A DNA stretch of 64,000 bases. Origin: PALSA-911 sp963839645. GTDB taxonomy: Bacteria > Pseudomonadota > Alphaproteobacteria > Acetobacterales > Acetobacteraceae. A model generated the notes under the pieces. It was not told the DNA's origin, made no database searches, and saw nothing but the letters and a program-made list of their open reading frames with translations. This document shows positions 1-9,409 of the stretch, one piece after another (position 1 is the first letter of the stretch; every line of letters starts with the position of its first letter). The position numbers were made by a program, and so were the translations under genes. Location: the NCBI GenBank assembly GCA_963839645.1, contig CAWIVZ010000008.1, positions 1,302,001-1,366,000 on the forward strand, read 5' to 3'.

Positions 1-2406
1 GACCTGATGGTCGCGGTGGTCGACGGCACCTCGCCGGAGATCGCCGACGCCACCGCCGCCGCCCTGGCCGAGGGGCTGGCCACCGACAAGACGCATTTCC
101 TCTCCGTCCGCCGGCCCGACGCCTCGCCCTATTTCGACAAGCAGGGCCTGCTGTTCCTCGACAAGCCGGCGCTGGAGAAGGTCCTCGAGCACACCATCGA
201 TGCCCAGCCCTTCCTCGGCCAGCTCGCCGCCGACCCCTCGGCGCGCGGCCTGTTCGCGTCGTTGGCGCTGCTGGGCCTCGGCGTCACCCAGGATCAGGCC
301 GACCTCGGTCCCTACAAGCCGGCGCTGGAGAATTTCCACCAGGCCATGCAGGGCGCGCTGGAAGGCCACCCGGCGCCGATGTCGTGGATCCGCATGCTGG
401 GCGGCGGCGTCGACGGGCTGGGCGGGAAGTTCCGTTTCGTGCTGATCCAGCCGAAGCTCGATCACGGCGCGCTGGAGCCGGGCGGCGAGGCCACCGACGC
501 CGTGCGCGCGGCGATCGCGCGGCTGGAATTCGTCAAATCCGGCCAGGCGCATGTGCGCATCACCGGCCAGGTGCCGCTGGCCGACGAGGAATTCGCCACC
601 GTCGCGCAGGGCATGGTGACCGGCCTCGCAATCAGCATCACGCTGATCACGCTCTGGCTGTTCCTGGCGGTGCGCACCTGGCGGCTGATCGTGCCGATCC
701 TCGCCACGCTCGGCCTTGGGCTGATGCTGACCCTGCTGTTCGCCTCCGTCGCGGTCGGCACGCTCAACCTGCTGTCGGTCGGCTTCGGCGTGCTGTTCGT
801 CGGCATCGCGGTGGATTTCGCCATCCAGTTCAGCGTCCGCTACCGCCGGTCGCGCCAGTACGTCATTGATGGCTATTATACCACCGGGGCCGAGGCCATG
901 GCCGCCACCGCGCGCCGGGCCGGCGGGCAGATCCTGGTTGCCGCGGCGGCCACCGCCGCCGGCTTCCTGGCCTTCGTGCCGACCGATTTCGCCGGCGTCG
1001 CCGAGCTCGGCCTGATCGCCGGCGCCGGCATGCTGATCGCGCTGGCCTGCACCCTGATCTTCCTGCCCGCCGCCATCACCCTCTGCCAGCCCGGACCCGA
1101 AACGCGCGAGGCCGGCTTCCCCTGGGCGGTGCCGCTCGATGCCCTGATCGCCCGCCGCCGGTTCGCGGTGCTGGGCGGCTTCGCCGGCATCTTCGTCCTG
1201 GCCGCCATCGCGCTGCCCCGGCTGCAATTCAACTCCGACCCGCTGCACACCAAGGACCCGACCACCGAGGCGATGCGCGCGCTGGACGACCTGCTGGCCT
1301 CGCCGCTGACCAATCCCTACAGCGCCGACATCCTGGTCCCCAACGTCGACGCGGCCGCCAAGCTCGCCGCCGCCCTCGTGCCGGTGAAAAGCGCGGGGGA
1401 GGTGCTGACCATCGACAGCTTCGTGCCGGAAGGCCAGAAGGAAAAGCTCGCCATCATCGCCGACGCCGCCAATATCCTGGCGCCCACCCTGGCGCCGCGC
1501 GAACCGGCCGCGCGGGTCACCGCCGACCAGATCCGCATGGCCGCCTCCACCGCGCTGGCACAGATCGAGCCGGCCTTGCCGAAACTGCCGCCGGACCACC
1601 CGCTGGCGCAGATCGCCGGCGACCTGCGCCAGCTGATCGCCGCCCCCGAGCCGGTGCTGCTGTCGGCCGAGCAATCACTGATCCGCTTCCTGCCGGCTGA
1701 AATCGACCGGCTGCGCGCGGCACTGGCCGCGACTCCCTCCACCCGCGCCGACATCCCCCCCGAGATCGCGCGCGACTGGGTGCTGCCGGACGGGCGCGCC
1801 CGCGTGCAGGTGCTCGCGCACGCCGGCGAACGCGACAGCCACGGCCTCGCCGTCTTCGTGGACGCGGTCCACGCCGTGGCGCCGGATGCCGGCGGCTCGG
1901 CGGTGCAGATCGTCGAGACGGCGGCCACCATCGTCGGCGCCTTCCGCAGCGCGGCGCTGTTCGCCCTCGTGGCGATCACGGTCATCCTGTTCGCCACGCT
2001 GCGCCGGCTGCTCGATGTGGCGCTGGTGCTGACGCCGCTGGTTCTGTCCTCGGCGCTGACGGTGCTGATCTGCGTGCTGACCGGCCTGCAGCTGAACTTC
2101 GCCAACATCATCGCCCTGCCGCTGCTGCTCGGCCTCGGCGTGTCGTTCAACATCTATTTCGTGATGAACTGGCGGGCCGGCAGGCGCGACTTCCTCAGTT
2201 CGGCCACCGCGCGGGCGATCGTGTTCTCCGCCCTGACCACCGGCACCGCCTTCGGTTCGCTCGCCGCCTCCCGCCATCCGGGCACCGCGAGCATGGGCCT
2301 GCTGCTGCTGATCAGCCTGGCCTGCACCCTGGTCACCAGCCTGGTCTTCCTCCCTGCGCTTCTGGCCACCGCGCCGCGCGACGAGCGGGCGGCAACCCGG
2401 GATTAA
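1..2406 (+). CDS. hpnN: Hopanoid-associated RND/MMPL transporter HpnN (5'-truncated by window edge)
   Basis: The reading frame is open from the first base (Asp-Leu-Met-Val...), so the gene starts upstream and 801 C-terminal residues are seen. Two clusters of hydrophobic segments (roughly residues 205-360 and 640-790) flank large periplasmic loops, the duplicated layout of MMPL/RND exporters such as HpnN. The first cluster carries the family-typical run ending VGIAVDFAIQFSVRYRR and the second has LLGLGVSFNIYFVMNWR. Known HpnN proteins move hopanoids from the inner to the outer membrane and usually sit at an end of the hpn cluster. The assignment to HpnN rather than another MMPL exporter comes from overall resemblance; upstream hpn genes would confirm it. 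No frameshift is seen. Confidence 0.85.
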   Translation, partial: DLMVAVVDGTSPEIADATAAALAEGLATDKTHFLSVRRPDASPYFDKQGLLFLDKPALEKVLEHTIDAQPFLGQLAADPSARGLFASLALLGLGVTQDQADLGPYKPALENFHQAMQGALEGHPAPMSWIRMLGGGVDGLGGKFRFVLIQPKLDHGALEPGGEATDAVRAAIARLEFVKSGQAHVRITGQVPLADEEFATVAQGMVTGLAISITLITLWLFLAVRTWRLIVPILATLGLGLMLTLLFASVAVGTLNLLSVGFGVLFVGIAVDFAIQFSVRYRRSRQYVIDGYYTTGAEAMAATARRAGGQILVAAAATAAGFLAFVPTDFAGVAELGLIAGAGMLIALACTLIFLPAAITLCQPGPETREAGFPWAVPLDALIARRRFAVLGGFAGIFVLAAIALPRLQFNSDPLHTKDPTTEAMRALDDLLASPLTNPYSADILVPNVDAAAKLAAALVPVKSAGEVLTIDSFVPEGQKEKLAIIADAANILAPTLAPREPAARVTADQIRMAASTALAQIEPALPKLPPDHPLAQIAGDLRQLIAAPEPVLLSAEQSLIRFLPAEIDRLRAALAATPSTRADIPPEIARDWVLPDGRARVQVLAHAGERDSHGLAVFVDAVHAVAPDAGGSAVQIVETAATIVGAFRSAALFALVAITVILFATLRRLLDVALVLTPLVLSSALTVLICVLTGLQLNFANIIALPLLLGLGVSFNIYFVMNWRAGRRDFLSSATARAIVFSALTTGTAFGSLAASRHPGTASMGLLLLISLACTLVTSLVFLPALLATAPRDERAATRD

Positions 2407-2429
2407 CCTCCCCACGCCAGGCTGCGCCG

Positions 2430-2768
2430 ATGCGGATATTGCCGGCGCTGCCCATTTTCTTCGCCCTGGCCGGCACGGCCCAATCCCAGATGGCCGGCCC
2501 GGCCCGGTCCCAGCCGGCCGACTGCGCGCCCGATCCGAACGCGCCGCCGCCCGCTGGCGTACCCCTGCAGCTCAACCTCCGCGGCCTGCCCGGCGTGCCG
2601 TCCGGGATCGGCGGCCAGGCCTATGTCGCCGCGCCGCTGACCGAGGGCGGCATGACCTGCACCGACCAGCCCCCGCCGCCGCGCGACATCCTGCGCGGGG
2701 AGCCCGGCGACGTGCTGCACGGGGACATGCCGCCGGGGGGCCAAGGCGACCTGCTGCGTGGACCATAG
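2430..2768 (+). CDS. Small exported proline/glycine-rich hypothetical protein
   Basis: A 112-residue protein 23 bases downstream of hpnN. The first 20 residues (MRILPALPIFFALAGTAQSQ) look like a Sec signal peptide with a plausible AQS/Q cleavage site. The mature part is Pro/Gly-rich with two cysteines (in ADCAPD and MTCTDQ) that could form a disulfide. A short LRGEPGD / LHGDMPP / LRGP near-repeat closes the protein. No known domain is recognised and the ribosome binding site is weak. It may be co-transcribed with hpnN; being a chance frame is possible but less likely given the signal peptide. Confidence 0.5.
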   Translation: MRILPALPIFFALAGTAQSQMAGPARSQPADCAPDPNAPPPAGVPLQLNLRGLPGVPSGIGGQAYVAAPLTEGGMTCTDQPPPPRDILRGEPGDVLHGDMPPGGQGDLLRGP

Positions 2769-2820
2769 ACGTAAAGGCCGGCGGGCCCCGCGGCCCACGG
2801 CATCGGCATCGGGATCAGCA

Positions 2821-3522
2821 TCAAGCCGCCCGAACCCCCTCCACGAACCGCGTCACCTCGGCCGACAACGCCTGCGTCTGGCGCGACTGCTCCGACGTCG
2901 CGGCCAGCACCTTCGCCGCGGCCTCCCCGGCGATCGTTGTCGCCCGGCTCATGCCCACGATGTTCGTCGTCACGGTCTGAGTGCCGATCGCGGCCTGCTG
3001 AACATTGCGCGCGATCTCGTCCGTGGCCGCGCCCTGTTCCTCCACCGCCGAGGCGATGGCGGTCGCGATGCCGCTCACCTCCTCGATGATTCCGGTGATG
3101 CCCTGGATGGCCAGCACGGTCTCCCGGGTCGCGACCTGGATCTGCCCGATCTGGGAGCTGACCTCCTCCGTCGCGCTCGCCGTCTGTTGCGCCAGCCCCT
3201 TCACCTCGGACGCCACCACGGCGAAGCCCTTGCCGGCCTCGCCCGCGCGCACCGTCGCCGCCACCGTCGCGGCCTTCGCCGCGGCCTCGCGCCGCCCGGT
3301 CAGGCCGAAATCCCGCACCTGGATCCGCATTTCCAGGAAGTCATGGTCAAGCGAGGTCGCGGTTCCGACCACGGCAATCCGCTGCGAGACGCTGCGGAAC
3401 GCGCTCGAGATCGACCGCAGCCCGCTATCGGACACCCAGATCAGCGCGGCGAGGATCAGCAACACGCTGGTAAAGCCCAGCAGCACCTTGGGCTTGATCG
3501 AAAGTCCCGCCAATCGACGCAT
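2821..3522 (-). CDS. Methyl-accepting chemotaxis protein, internally deleted
   Basis: The start at 3522 is chosen because GGAGGAG lies six bases upstream. The N-terminus has one membrane segment (about residues 12-32) followed by the beginning of a four-helix-bundle-like sensor (RIQVRDFGLTGRREA). At about residue 85 the sequence jumps directly into the receptor signalling hairpin tip (RAGEAGKGFAVVASEVKGLAQQ) and continues to a normal C-terminal coiled coil. The second membrane segment, HAMP domain, first methylation helix and the ALNA-IEAA part of the tip are missing. At 233 residues it is under half the usual MCP length (about 550). The frame is intact across the junction, so it could be expressed, but it is unlikely to work as a normal transmembrane receptor. 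Confidence 0.8.
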   Translation of the reverse strand: MRRLAGLSIKPKVLLGFTSVLLILAALIWVSDSGLRSISSAFRSVSQRIAVVGTATSLDHDFLEMRIQVRDFGLTGRREAAAKAATVAATVRAGEAGKGFAVVASEVKGLAQQTASATEEVSSQIGQIQVATRETVLAIQGITGIIEEVSGIATAIASAVEEQGAATDEIARNVQQAAIGTQTVTTNIVGMSRATTIAGEAAAKVLAATSEQSRQTQALSAEVTRFVEGVRAA

Positions 3523-3633
3523 ACCGCTCCTCCGGCCTGAAACAGACAGCACGGCGCCATAGACACCGGCCGGCCTTAAGGAAGGATTTGCGCCGCCCCA
3601 GAGGGAGTTGCCAGAAAGGGAGTGGCCGGCCGG

Positions 3634-4645
3634 TCAGCCGATCCGGATCACCACCTTGCCCACATGCGTCTGCCCCTTCAGGTGATGATAGGCGGCCCGG
3701 GCATCGGCGAAATCGAACACCCGGTCGATCACCGGCCGGATCTTATGCAGCTCGATCGCGCGGTTCATCGCCTCGAACATCTGCCGCGAGCCGACATAGA
3801 TGCCGCGCACCGTCAGCGTCTTGCGCATCATCGGCGTCGGGTTGATATCGCCGCCGGTCAGCACGCCGATCAGGTGGACATTGCCGCCCAGCCGCGCCGC
3901 CTCGATCGAGCGCGGCAGCGTGCCGGCGCCGCCGACCTCCACCACATGATCCACGCCGCGCCCATCGGTCAGTGCCAGCACCTGTTCCTGCCATTCCGGA
4001 TGCTGGCGGTAGTTCACCCCGTCCGACGCGCCGAACGCCTTCGCCTGCGCCAGCTTCGCATCGGAAGACGAGGTGGCGATCACCCGCGCCCCGGCGGCCC
4101 GGGCCAATTGCAGCGCGAAGATCGACACGCCGCCGGTGCCCAGCACCAGCACGCTCTGCCCGGCGATCAATGGCTTGCCGGCGAACAGCGCGTTCCAGGC
4201 GGTGACCGCCGCGCAGGGCAAGCGTCGCGCCTTCCTCGAACGACAGATGCGCCGGCAGCTGCACCAGGCCATGCTGGTCGAACAACATATACTCCGACAA
4301 CACGCCGTCGATCGCGCCGCCGAGCGAGCTTGGCGGGTCCTCGGGCGAGATCTCCCCGCCCAGCCAGGACTGCATGAAGATCCCCGCCACCCGGTCGCCG
4401 GCCTTCACCCGGGTCACGTCGGCGCCGATCTCGACCACTTCCCCGGCCCCATCGGACAGCGGCACCAGATTGGGCGGCGCCGTGCCTCGGCCATAACGTC
4501 CGGAAGCGACCATCAAATCACGAAAATTCAGACTGGCGGCGCGCATGCGCACCAGCACCTGGCCGCGCGCCGGGCGTGGGGTGTCCGTCTCGGCCATCGC
4601 CAGCGTGTCGATGCCGTCCGCCTGGGGAAAGCGATAGAATTTCAT
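3634..4645 (-). CDS. Zinc-type alcohol dehydrogenase / quinone oxidoreductase family protein, frameshifted
   Basis: Medium-chain dehydrogenase/reductase of about 336 residues once the frame is restored. The N-terminal GroES-like part runs from MKFYRFPQADGID through LVPLSDGAGEVVEIGADVTRVKAGDRV. The Rossmann part has VLVLGTGGVSIFALQLARAAGARVIAT, a GXGXXG-like NAD(P) site. The frame breaks near 4220: the upstream frame reads FEEGATLALRGG where the family has FEEGATLPCAAVTAW, and that continues in the other frame. Removing one A of the AA pair at 4220-4221 restores the match. The catalytic zinc cysteine is not seen, so an NADPH:quinone oxidoreductase role is likely, substrate unknown. As written the gene would be called a pseudogene; a consensus error is more probable. 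Confidence 0.8.
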
Positions 4646-4656
4646 TTTTTATCCCT

Positions 4657-5635
4657 TCAGTAGCCGCGCTGCGGGTCATAGAAATTCGGCATAGGCTTGC
4701 CATCGCGCCGCGCACGCAGATTGGCGAAAAAGATGTCCAGGCTGTCGGCATTGTAGGTGTTCGGATCGTCCGCCGAGGTGTGCGGGCTCATGATCAGGTT
4801 CGGCGTGGTCCATAGGCGATGGCCAGGCGGCACCGGCTCCGGCACGAACACGTCCAGCACCGCCGTCAGCCGGCCCGAATCCAGCTCGTCGCACAGCGCA
4901 TCCTGGTCCAGCAGGGCGCCGCGGCCGATATTCACCAGCCCCGCCCCGTCCGGCAGCAGCGCGAGCCGCCGCCGGTCGATCAGGTTCCGCGTCGCCTCGG
5001 TCAGCGGGCAGGCCAGGACCAGGAACTCCGCGCCCGGCAGCACGCGATCGAGATCGGCCGTGGTGACCACCTCGGCACAATGCGGATGCGGCGCCGCCCG
5101 CGTGCGCACCCCGGTCACCTGCATGCCGAATTGGAAAAAATGCTTCGCCGCCGACCCGCCGAGCGAGCCCAGCCCGACCACGACGACCCGACGACGGCGC
5201 AGCACGGTGCCCCATAGCTTGCGCCAGCGTCCCGTCCGCTGATCGGTGACGAATTCGGGGATGCGATTGGCCAGCATCGAGTACCGACATCAGCGCGAAC
5301 TCGCCGGCCTTGTCCGCATGCGTGCCGCTGTTGTTCAGCAGGCTCACCCCGGCCGGCAGCCAGTCGAACGGCTCCAGCATGTTGAGCCCGGCCGATGTCG
5401 CCAGGATCAGCTTCAAATGGGGCGCGGCCACCGGAAACGACGCCTTGATCGTGTCGGTGTCACTGATCAGCGCCTCCGCCTGCGCCATGCCGGCCGCGAA
5501 CGCCTCCGCGGTATCGCCGATGCTCACGACATGCCCGGCGCCGATCTCGCCGGCGCGGGCGACCGCCGCCTCCCACATCTCTCGGGAAAACCGGAACAGC
5601 GGATCATTGACGGGGTTTTGCAGATGGATGCGCAT
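4657..5635 (-). CDS. D-2-hydroxyacid dehydrogenase (glyoxylate/hydroxypyruvate reductase type), frameshifted
   Basis: About 325 residues after repair. The start MRIHLQNPVNDPLF at 5635 is eight bases from the methyltransferase upstream. The NAD-binding domain shows VVVVGLGSLGGSAAKHF (GXGXXG). The 2-hydroxyacid dehydrogenase signature follows, with ACPLTEATRNLIDRR, LVNIGRGALLDQDAL and DVFVPEPVPPGHRLW, and the catalytic His in MSPHTSADDP. The frame breaks near 5280: MSVLDAGQ leaves the family consensus while MLANRIPEFV resumes in the next frame. Deleting one base (the T at 5282 is the best candidate) joins them as MSVSMLANRIPEF. The protein is probably a cytosolic NAD(P)H-dependent reductase of 2-oxo acids. 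It lies 11 bases upstream of the oxidoreductase at 3634-4645, also frameshifted. Confidence 0.82.
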
Positions 5636-5643
5636 AGCCGCGA

Positions 5644-6369
5644 CTATACCGTTGTGCCGGTCAATGTATGCAGCAGCACCGCCGCCGCCTGCGCCACGTT
5701 CAGGCTCTGCACCCGCCCGCTGCCGTCGATGCGGATCTGCCGCCGGCACGCCGCCAGCACATCCGGCGAAATCCCCCGCTCCTCGTTGCCCAGCACCAGC
5801 GCCACCGCCCGGTCGCGCGGAAGCGCCGACAGCTTCGCCGCATCCGGTGTCAGCGCAGCCGCCACGGTGCGATAGAACGGCTGCATCGCACCGAGCGCCG
5901 CCGGCAGGTCGCGCGTCCTGAACAGCAGCAGGTGCTCCAACCCACCCTCGGCGGTGCGATAGGCCGCGTCGGACGGCATGGCATTACCCGGTGCCTCCCC
6001 GATCAGCAGGCCGGGCACGCCAAAGAACGCGGCGCAGCGGGCGATGGCGCCCAGATTGTGCGGATTGCCGATGCCGTCCAGCACCAGCAGGAAGGTCAGC
6101 CGCGGCACGTTCTCGCGGTCGAAGATCGGGATCGCCCGCGGCTTCGCCACCGCGACGATGCCGCCGTGATGGCTGGTCCCGCCGATCTTTTCCAGAGTCT
6201 CGGCATCGACCATCCGGTACGGCTTCTTCCGCGCCGCGAGGCCGGCGCAATAGCCGCCCACCACCGGCTTCATCTCCGCCAGGTAGAACAGCCGCTGCAC
6301 ATCGTCCGGGCGTTTGGCGAAAAGCGCGGCGACCGCATTGGAGCCGCAGATATTATCCGTGTTCATCAC
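5644..6369 (-). CDS. SpoU/TrmH-family RNA 2'-O-methyltransferase
   Basis: A 241-residue SPOUT enzyme. An N-terminal RNA-substrate-binding domain (about residues 5-75, beginning ICGSNAVAALFAKRP) precedes the knotted catalytic domain. The three family motifs are visible: LDGIGNPHNLGAIARCAAFFGV, VLGNEERGIS, and IDGSGRVQSLNVAQAAAVLL. These residues bind S-adenosylmethionine and methylate a ribose 2'-hydroxyl in rRNA or tRNA; the exact target cannot be read from sequence. Two adjacent ATG codons start the gene. It is transcribed away from the pseudouridine synthase at 6411, with only about 40 bases between the starts, so the two RNA-modification genes share a divergent promoter region. Confidence 0.9.
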   Translation of the reverse strand: MMNTDNICGSNAVAALFAKRPDDVQRLFYLAEMKPVVGGYCAGLAARKKPYRMVDAETLEKIGGTSHHGGIVAVAKPRAIPIFDRENVPRLTFLLVLDGIGNPHNLGAIARCAAFFGVPGLLIGEAPGNAMPSDAAYRTAEGGLEHLLLFRTRDLPAALGAMQPFYRTVAAALTPDAAKLSALPRDRAVALVLGNEERGISPDVLAACRRQIRIDGSGRVQSLNVAQAAAVLLHTLTGTTV

Positions 6370-6410
6370 GGCTGCTTCCGCCCCGGCCCGCCGCCTGTCA
6401 ACCTGGGCCT

Positions 6411-7067
6411 ATGATTCCCATCCTGTTCCCCATCCTGTTCCGGGACCAACGCTTCGTCGTGCTGAACAAGCCGCCGGGCCTGGCCGTGCACCCCGGTCCG
6501 CGCGGCGGCCCCAGCGTAGAGGACTGCTTCCCCCTTCTGTCCCGCCGCAAGGACGGCCCCTGGCTGGCCCATCGGCTGGACGCGGATACCGCCGGTTGCC
6601 TGGTCGTCGCGTTGCGCAAGGCGGCCCTGATCGCCGCCCAGCAGGCTTTCGCCACCGGCCACGCCCACAAGACCTACTGGGCGGTGGTGCACGGCACGCC
6701 CACAGCCGACCACGGCACCGTCACCGCGAAGCTGCTGCGAAGGTCAGAAAAGTCCGGCTGGCGCATGGTTGTCGACGCCGCCGGGCAACCATCCGAAACC
6801 CATTGGCGGGTGCTTGGACGAGGCCCCGGCATCGCCTGGATGGAATTCCGCCCCCTCACCGGCCGCACGCACCAGATCCGCGTCCACGCCGCGCATCTCG
6901 GCTGGCCGATCCTCGGAGACCCGGTCTACGGCGCGAAACCCGCCCCGGACGAACGGCTGCATCTGCTGGCCCACGCCATCCGCCTCGATCTCGACCCGCC
7001 GGTCGTCGCGCAGGCGCCACCGCCCGACCACATGCTGGCGGCGCTGCGACGCTGCGGGTTCAGTTGA
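6411..7067 (+). CDS. RluA/RsuA-superfamily pseudouridine synthase
   Basis: A 218-residue enzyme with no S4 domain. The catalytic motif HRLDADTAGCLVVA contains the essential Asp that attacks uracil C1'. Other family blocks are FVVLNKPPGLAVHP, KTYWAVVHG and PLTGRTHQIRVHAAHLGWPILGDPVYG. It isomerises specific uridines in rRNA or tRNA; the short single-domain layout resembles TruC/RluA-type proteins. The ATG at 6411 is preferred because the family begins with an LFRDQRFVVLNKP-like stretch near the N-terminus. Its 3' end overlaps the end of rfbD by 8 bases on the opposite strand. Confidence 0.9.
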   Translation: MIPILFPILFRDQRFVVLNKPPGLAVHPGPRGGPSVEDCFPLLSRRKDGPWLAHRLDADTAGCLVVALRKAALIAAQQAFATGHAHKTYWAVVHGTPTADHGTVTAKLLRRSEKSGWRMVVDAAGQPSETHWRVLGRGPGIAWMEFRPLTGRTHQIRVHAAHLGWPILGDPVYGAKPAPDERLHLLAHAIRLDLDPPVVAQAPPPDHMLAALRRCGFS

Positions 7068-7977
7068 CCGTCGCGTCGAGCAGCGTGTCCACCACCTGGC
7101 CCACGCTGTGGCGCCAGGGCGGCAGTTTCTGGCCGAACACGAGCTCCAGCCTTGTGCAGTCCAGCCGGGAATTGGCCGGGCGGGGCGCGGGGGTCGGGTA
7201 TTCCGCCGTGGCGATGGCATCCACAGTCGGGATCGCCCGGCCGTGCCGGGAAGCCGCCTCGAACACCGCCATTGCCAGGCCGTGCCAGGTGGTGGCGCCA
7301 CTGCCGGCGGCGTGCACAACGCCGCCGAAGCCGGGCTGCCAGCCGTGCGACAGAATGTTGGCGGCGATGTTCAGGATCACCTCGGCCAGATCGTCGGCCG
7401 AGGTCGGGCAGCCATGCTGGTCGGCGACCACGCGCAGGCGGCCCTCGCCGGCGTCTTGGATACGCTTGGCCGCGTTCAGCATCGTGCGGACGAAATTCTT
7501 GCCGGTCGCCGAATAAACCCAGGACGTCCGCATCACGATGGCCCGCGCCCCGGACCCAAGCACCGCCCGCTCTCCGGCCAGCTTGGTCGCGCCATAGACA
7601 CCCTGCGGCGCCGTGGCGTCGGTCTCGACATAGGGCACGCCCTTGCGTCCATCGAAGACATAGTCCGTGGACACATGGATCAGCGGCACGCCCGCCGTCG
7701 CACACAATGCCGCCAGCACCGCCGGGCCCTCGTGGTTGGCCCGCTCGGCCGCGGCAACATCCGCCTCCGCCGCATCCACCGCGGTATAGGCGGCGGCATT
7801 GACCACCAGCCCCGGACGCGCGGCCCGAAACACCGCCTCGATCGTCTCGGGCCGGTCGAAATCGAACTCCGGCCGCCCGACCCGGACCGCCGCCACGCCA
7901 CGCATCCGCGCCAAGGCATCCAGTGACGACGCCAGTTGCCCAGCCCCGCCGGTAACAAGAATTGGAGCCGGTGCCAT
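7060..7977 (-). CDS. rfbD: dTDP-4-dehydrorhamnose reductase RfbD
   Basis: A 305-residue short-chain dehydrogenase-type enzyme. The NADPH site ILVTGGAGQLASSL is at the N-terminus, the catalytic Tyr-Lys is in GVYGATKLAGE, and VNAAAYTAVDAAE and HVSTDYVFDGRKGVPY are diagnostic for RfbD. It performs the last step of dTDP-L-rhamnose synthesis. The ATG at 7977 places the GG-rich nucleotide site near residue 8 as usual. It is the last gene of rfbBACD, five bases after rfbC, and its end overlaps the convergent pseudouridine synthase. Confidence 0.93.
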   Translation of the reverse strand: MAPAPILVTGGAGQLASSLDALARMRGVAAVRVGRPEFDFDRPETIEAVFRAARPGLVVNAAAYTAVDAAEADVAAAERANHEGPAVLAALCATAGVPLIHVSTDYVFDGRKGVPYVETDATAPQGVYGATKLAGERAVLGSGARAIVMRTSWVYSATGKNFVRTMLNAAKRIQDAGEGRLRVVADQHGCPTSADDLAEVILNIAANILSHGWQPGFGGVVHAAGSGATTWHGLAMAVFEAASRHGRAIPTVDAIATAEYPTPAPRPANSRLDCTRLELVFGQKLPPWRHSVGQVVDTLLDATVN

Positions 7978-7982
7978 AGAAG

Positions 7983-8537
7983 TCAAACCAACCCGTTCGG
8001 ATAATCGGACAGCTTCGGCATGATCAGATCCTTGTCCGACAGCACCGCCTCCCCCGCCGCCACCGGCCAGGGCAGCGCCAATGTGGGATCGTCCCACACC
8101 ACGCCCCGCTCGGCCGCGCGATCATACGGCGCGGTCACCTTGTAGGCGACCTCGGTATCCGGCTCCAAGGTGCAGAACCCGTGCAGGAAGCCACCGGGAA
8201 TCCAAAGCTGGCACCAATTGGCAGCGGTCAGTTCCGCCGCGACATGCTTGCCGAAGGTCGGCGAACCGGGCCGCACATCCACCGCCACGTCCCAGATCGA
8301 CCCGCGCACGCAGCGCACCAGCTTGCCCTGCACATTCGGCGCCACCTGCAGGTGCAGCCCGCGCACGGTGCCGCGCTTGATCGACAGGCTCTGGTTGTCC
8401 TGCACGAACGGCCCGGAGATGCCCAGCGCGGCGTAACGCGCGGCATGCCATGTCTCGACGAATACGCCGCGCGAATCGGCGAATTGCTGCGGCGTCAGCA
8501 GCAGCACCTCGGGAATGGTGAGCGCCTCGACTTTCAT
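7983..8537 (-). CDS. rfbC: dTDP-4-dehydrorhamnose 3,5-epimerase RfbC
   Basis: A 184-residue cupin enzyme, normal length for the family. Diagnostic blocks are FADSRGVFVETWH, FVQDNQSLSIKRGTVRGLHLQ (with the catalytic His of RGLHLQ), LVRCVRGSIWDVAVDVRPGSPTFG and IPGGFLHGFCTLEPDTEVAYKVT. It epimerises C3 and C5 of dTDP-4-keto-6-deoxyglucose. Its ATG overlaps the rfbA stop in an ATGA arrangement (8534-8537), indicating translational coupling in the rfbBACD operon. Confidence 0.94.
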   Translation of the reverse strand: MKVEALTIPEVLLLTPQQFADSRGVFVETWHAARYAALGISGPFVQDNQSLSIKRGTVRGLHLQVAPNVQGKLVRCVRGSIWDVAVDVRPGSPTFGKHVAAELTAANWCQLWIPGGFLHGFCTLEPDTEVAYKVTAPYDRAAERGVVWDDPTLALPWPVAAGEAVLSDKDLIMPKLSDYPNGLV

Positions 8538-9409
8538 TCGTGCACTCCGTCCGCCAGTTCCATCAGTACCCGGCCAAGCTCGGTCTTGCCCAGCTTGCCC
8601 GCCTGCACCCGCAATTCGTCCTTGTCGATAAAGCCCATCCGGAACGCCACTTCCTCCGGGCAGCCCACCAGCATGCCGGTGCGCGACTGGATGGTCTGCA
8701 CATAGGTCGCGGCCTGGATCAAGCTGTCCGGCGTGCCAGCATCGAGCCAGGCATAACCGCGCGACAGCCGCTCCACCTGCAGCGTGCCTTTCGCCAGATA
8801 GACCCGGTTCAGGTCGGTGATCTCCAGCTCACCACGCGGCGACGGCTTGATGCTGGCGGCGATGTCGCAAACCCGGTCGTCGTAGAAATACAGTCCTGTC
8901 ACCGCCCAGTTCGACTTCGGATGGGCCGGCTTCTCGACGATCTCCTCGGCCTTGCCGTGCTCATCGAACGACACCACGCCATAGCGTTCGGGATCGCGCA
9001 CCTGATAGGCGAACACAGTGGCGCCCTCCGTCCGCGCCGCCGCGCCGCGCAGCAGGGCGGACAGATGATCGCCATGGATCAAATTGTCGCCGAGCGCCAG
9101 CGCGCAGGCCTCGCCCGCGATCCAGTCCCGCCCGATCAGGAAGGCCTGGGCGATCCCGTCCGGGCTCGGCTGCACCGCATAGGCGATCCGAGCCCCAAAA
9201 CGCGAGCCATCTCCGAGCAGGCGTCGGAACTGCGGCAGATCCTCTGGCGTGGAGATCAGCAAAATATCGCGGATGCCCGCCAGCATCAGCGTGGACAGCG
9301 GGTAATAGACCATCGGCTTGTCATAGACCGGCAGCAGCTGCTTGGACGCCGCCAGCGTCATCGGATGCAGGCGGGAACCGGAGCCGCCCGCCAGCACTAT
9401 GCCCTTCAT
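8534..9409 (-). CDS. rfbA: Glucose-1-phosphate thymidylyltransferase RfbA
   Basis: A 291-residue nucleotidyltransferase. It begins MKGIVLAGGSGSRLHPMT, the phosphate-binding G-G-G-R signature. Further blocks are KPMVYYPLSTLMLAGIRDILLIS, ALALGDNLIHG and EIVEKPAHPKSNWAVTGLYFYD. It makes dTDP-glucose from glucose-1-phosphate and dTTP, the first committed step to dTDP-rhamnose. The ATG at 9409 overlaps the rfbB stop (ATGA). A longer frame extends upstream but has no family similarity. Confidence 0.94.
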   Translation of the reverse strand: MKGIVLAGGSGSRLHPMTLAASKQLLPVYDKPMVYYPLSTLMLAGIRDILLISTPEDLPQFRRLLGDGSRFGARIAYAVQPSPDGIAQAFLIGRDWIAGEACALALGDNLIHGDHLSALLRGAAARTEGATVFAYQVRDPERYGVVSFDEHGKAEEIVEKPAHPKSNWAVTGLYFYDDRVCDIAASIKPSPRGELEITDLNRVYLAKGTLQVERLSRGYAWLDAGTPDSLIQAATYVQTIQSRTGMLVGCPEEVAFRMGFIDKDELRVQAGKLGKTELGRVLMELADGVHE

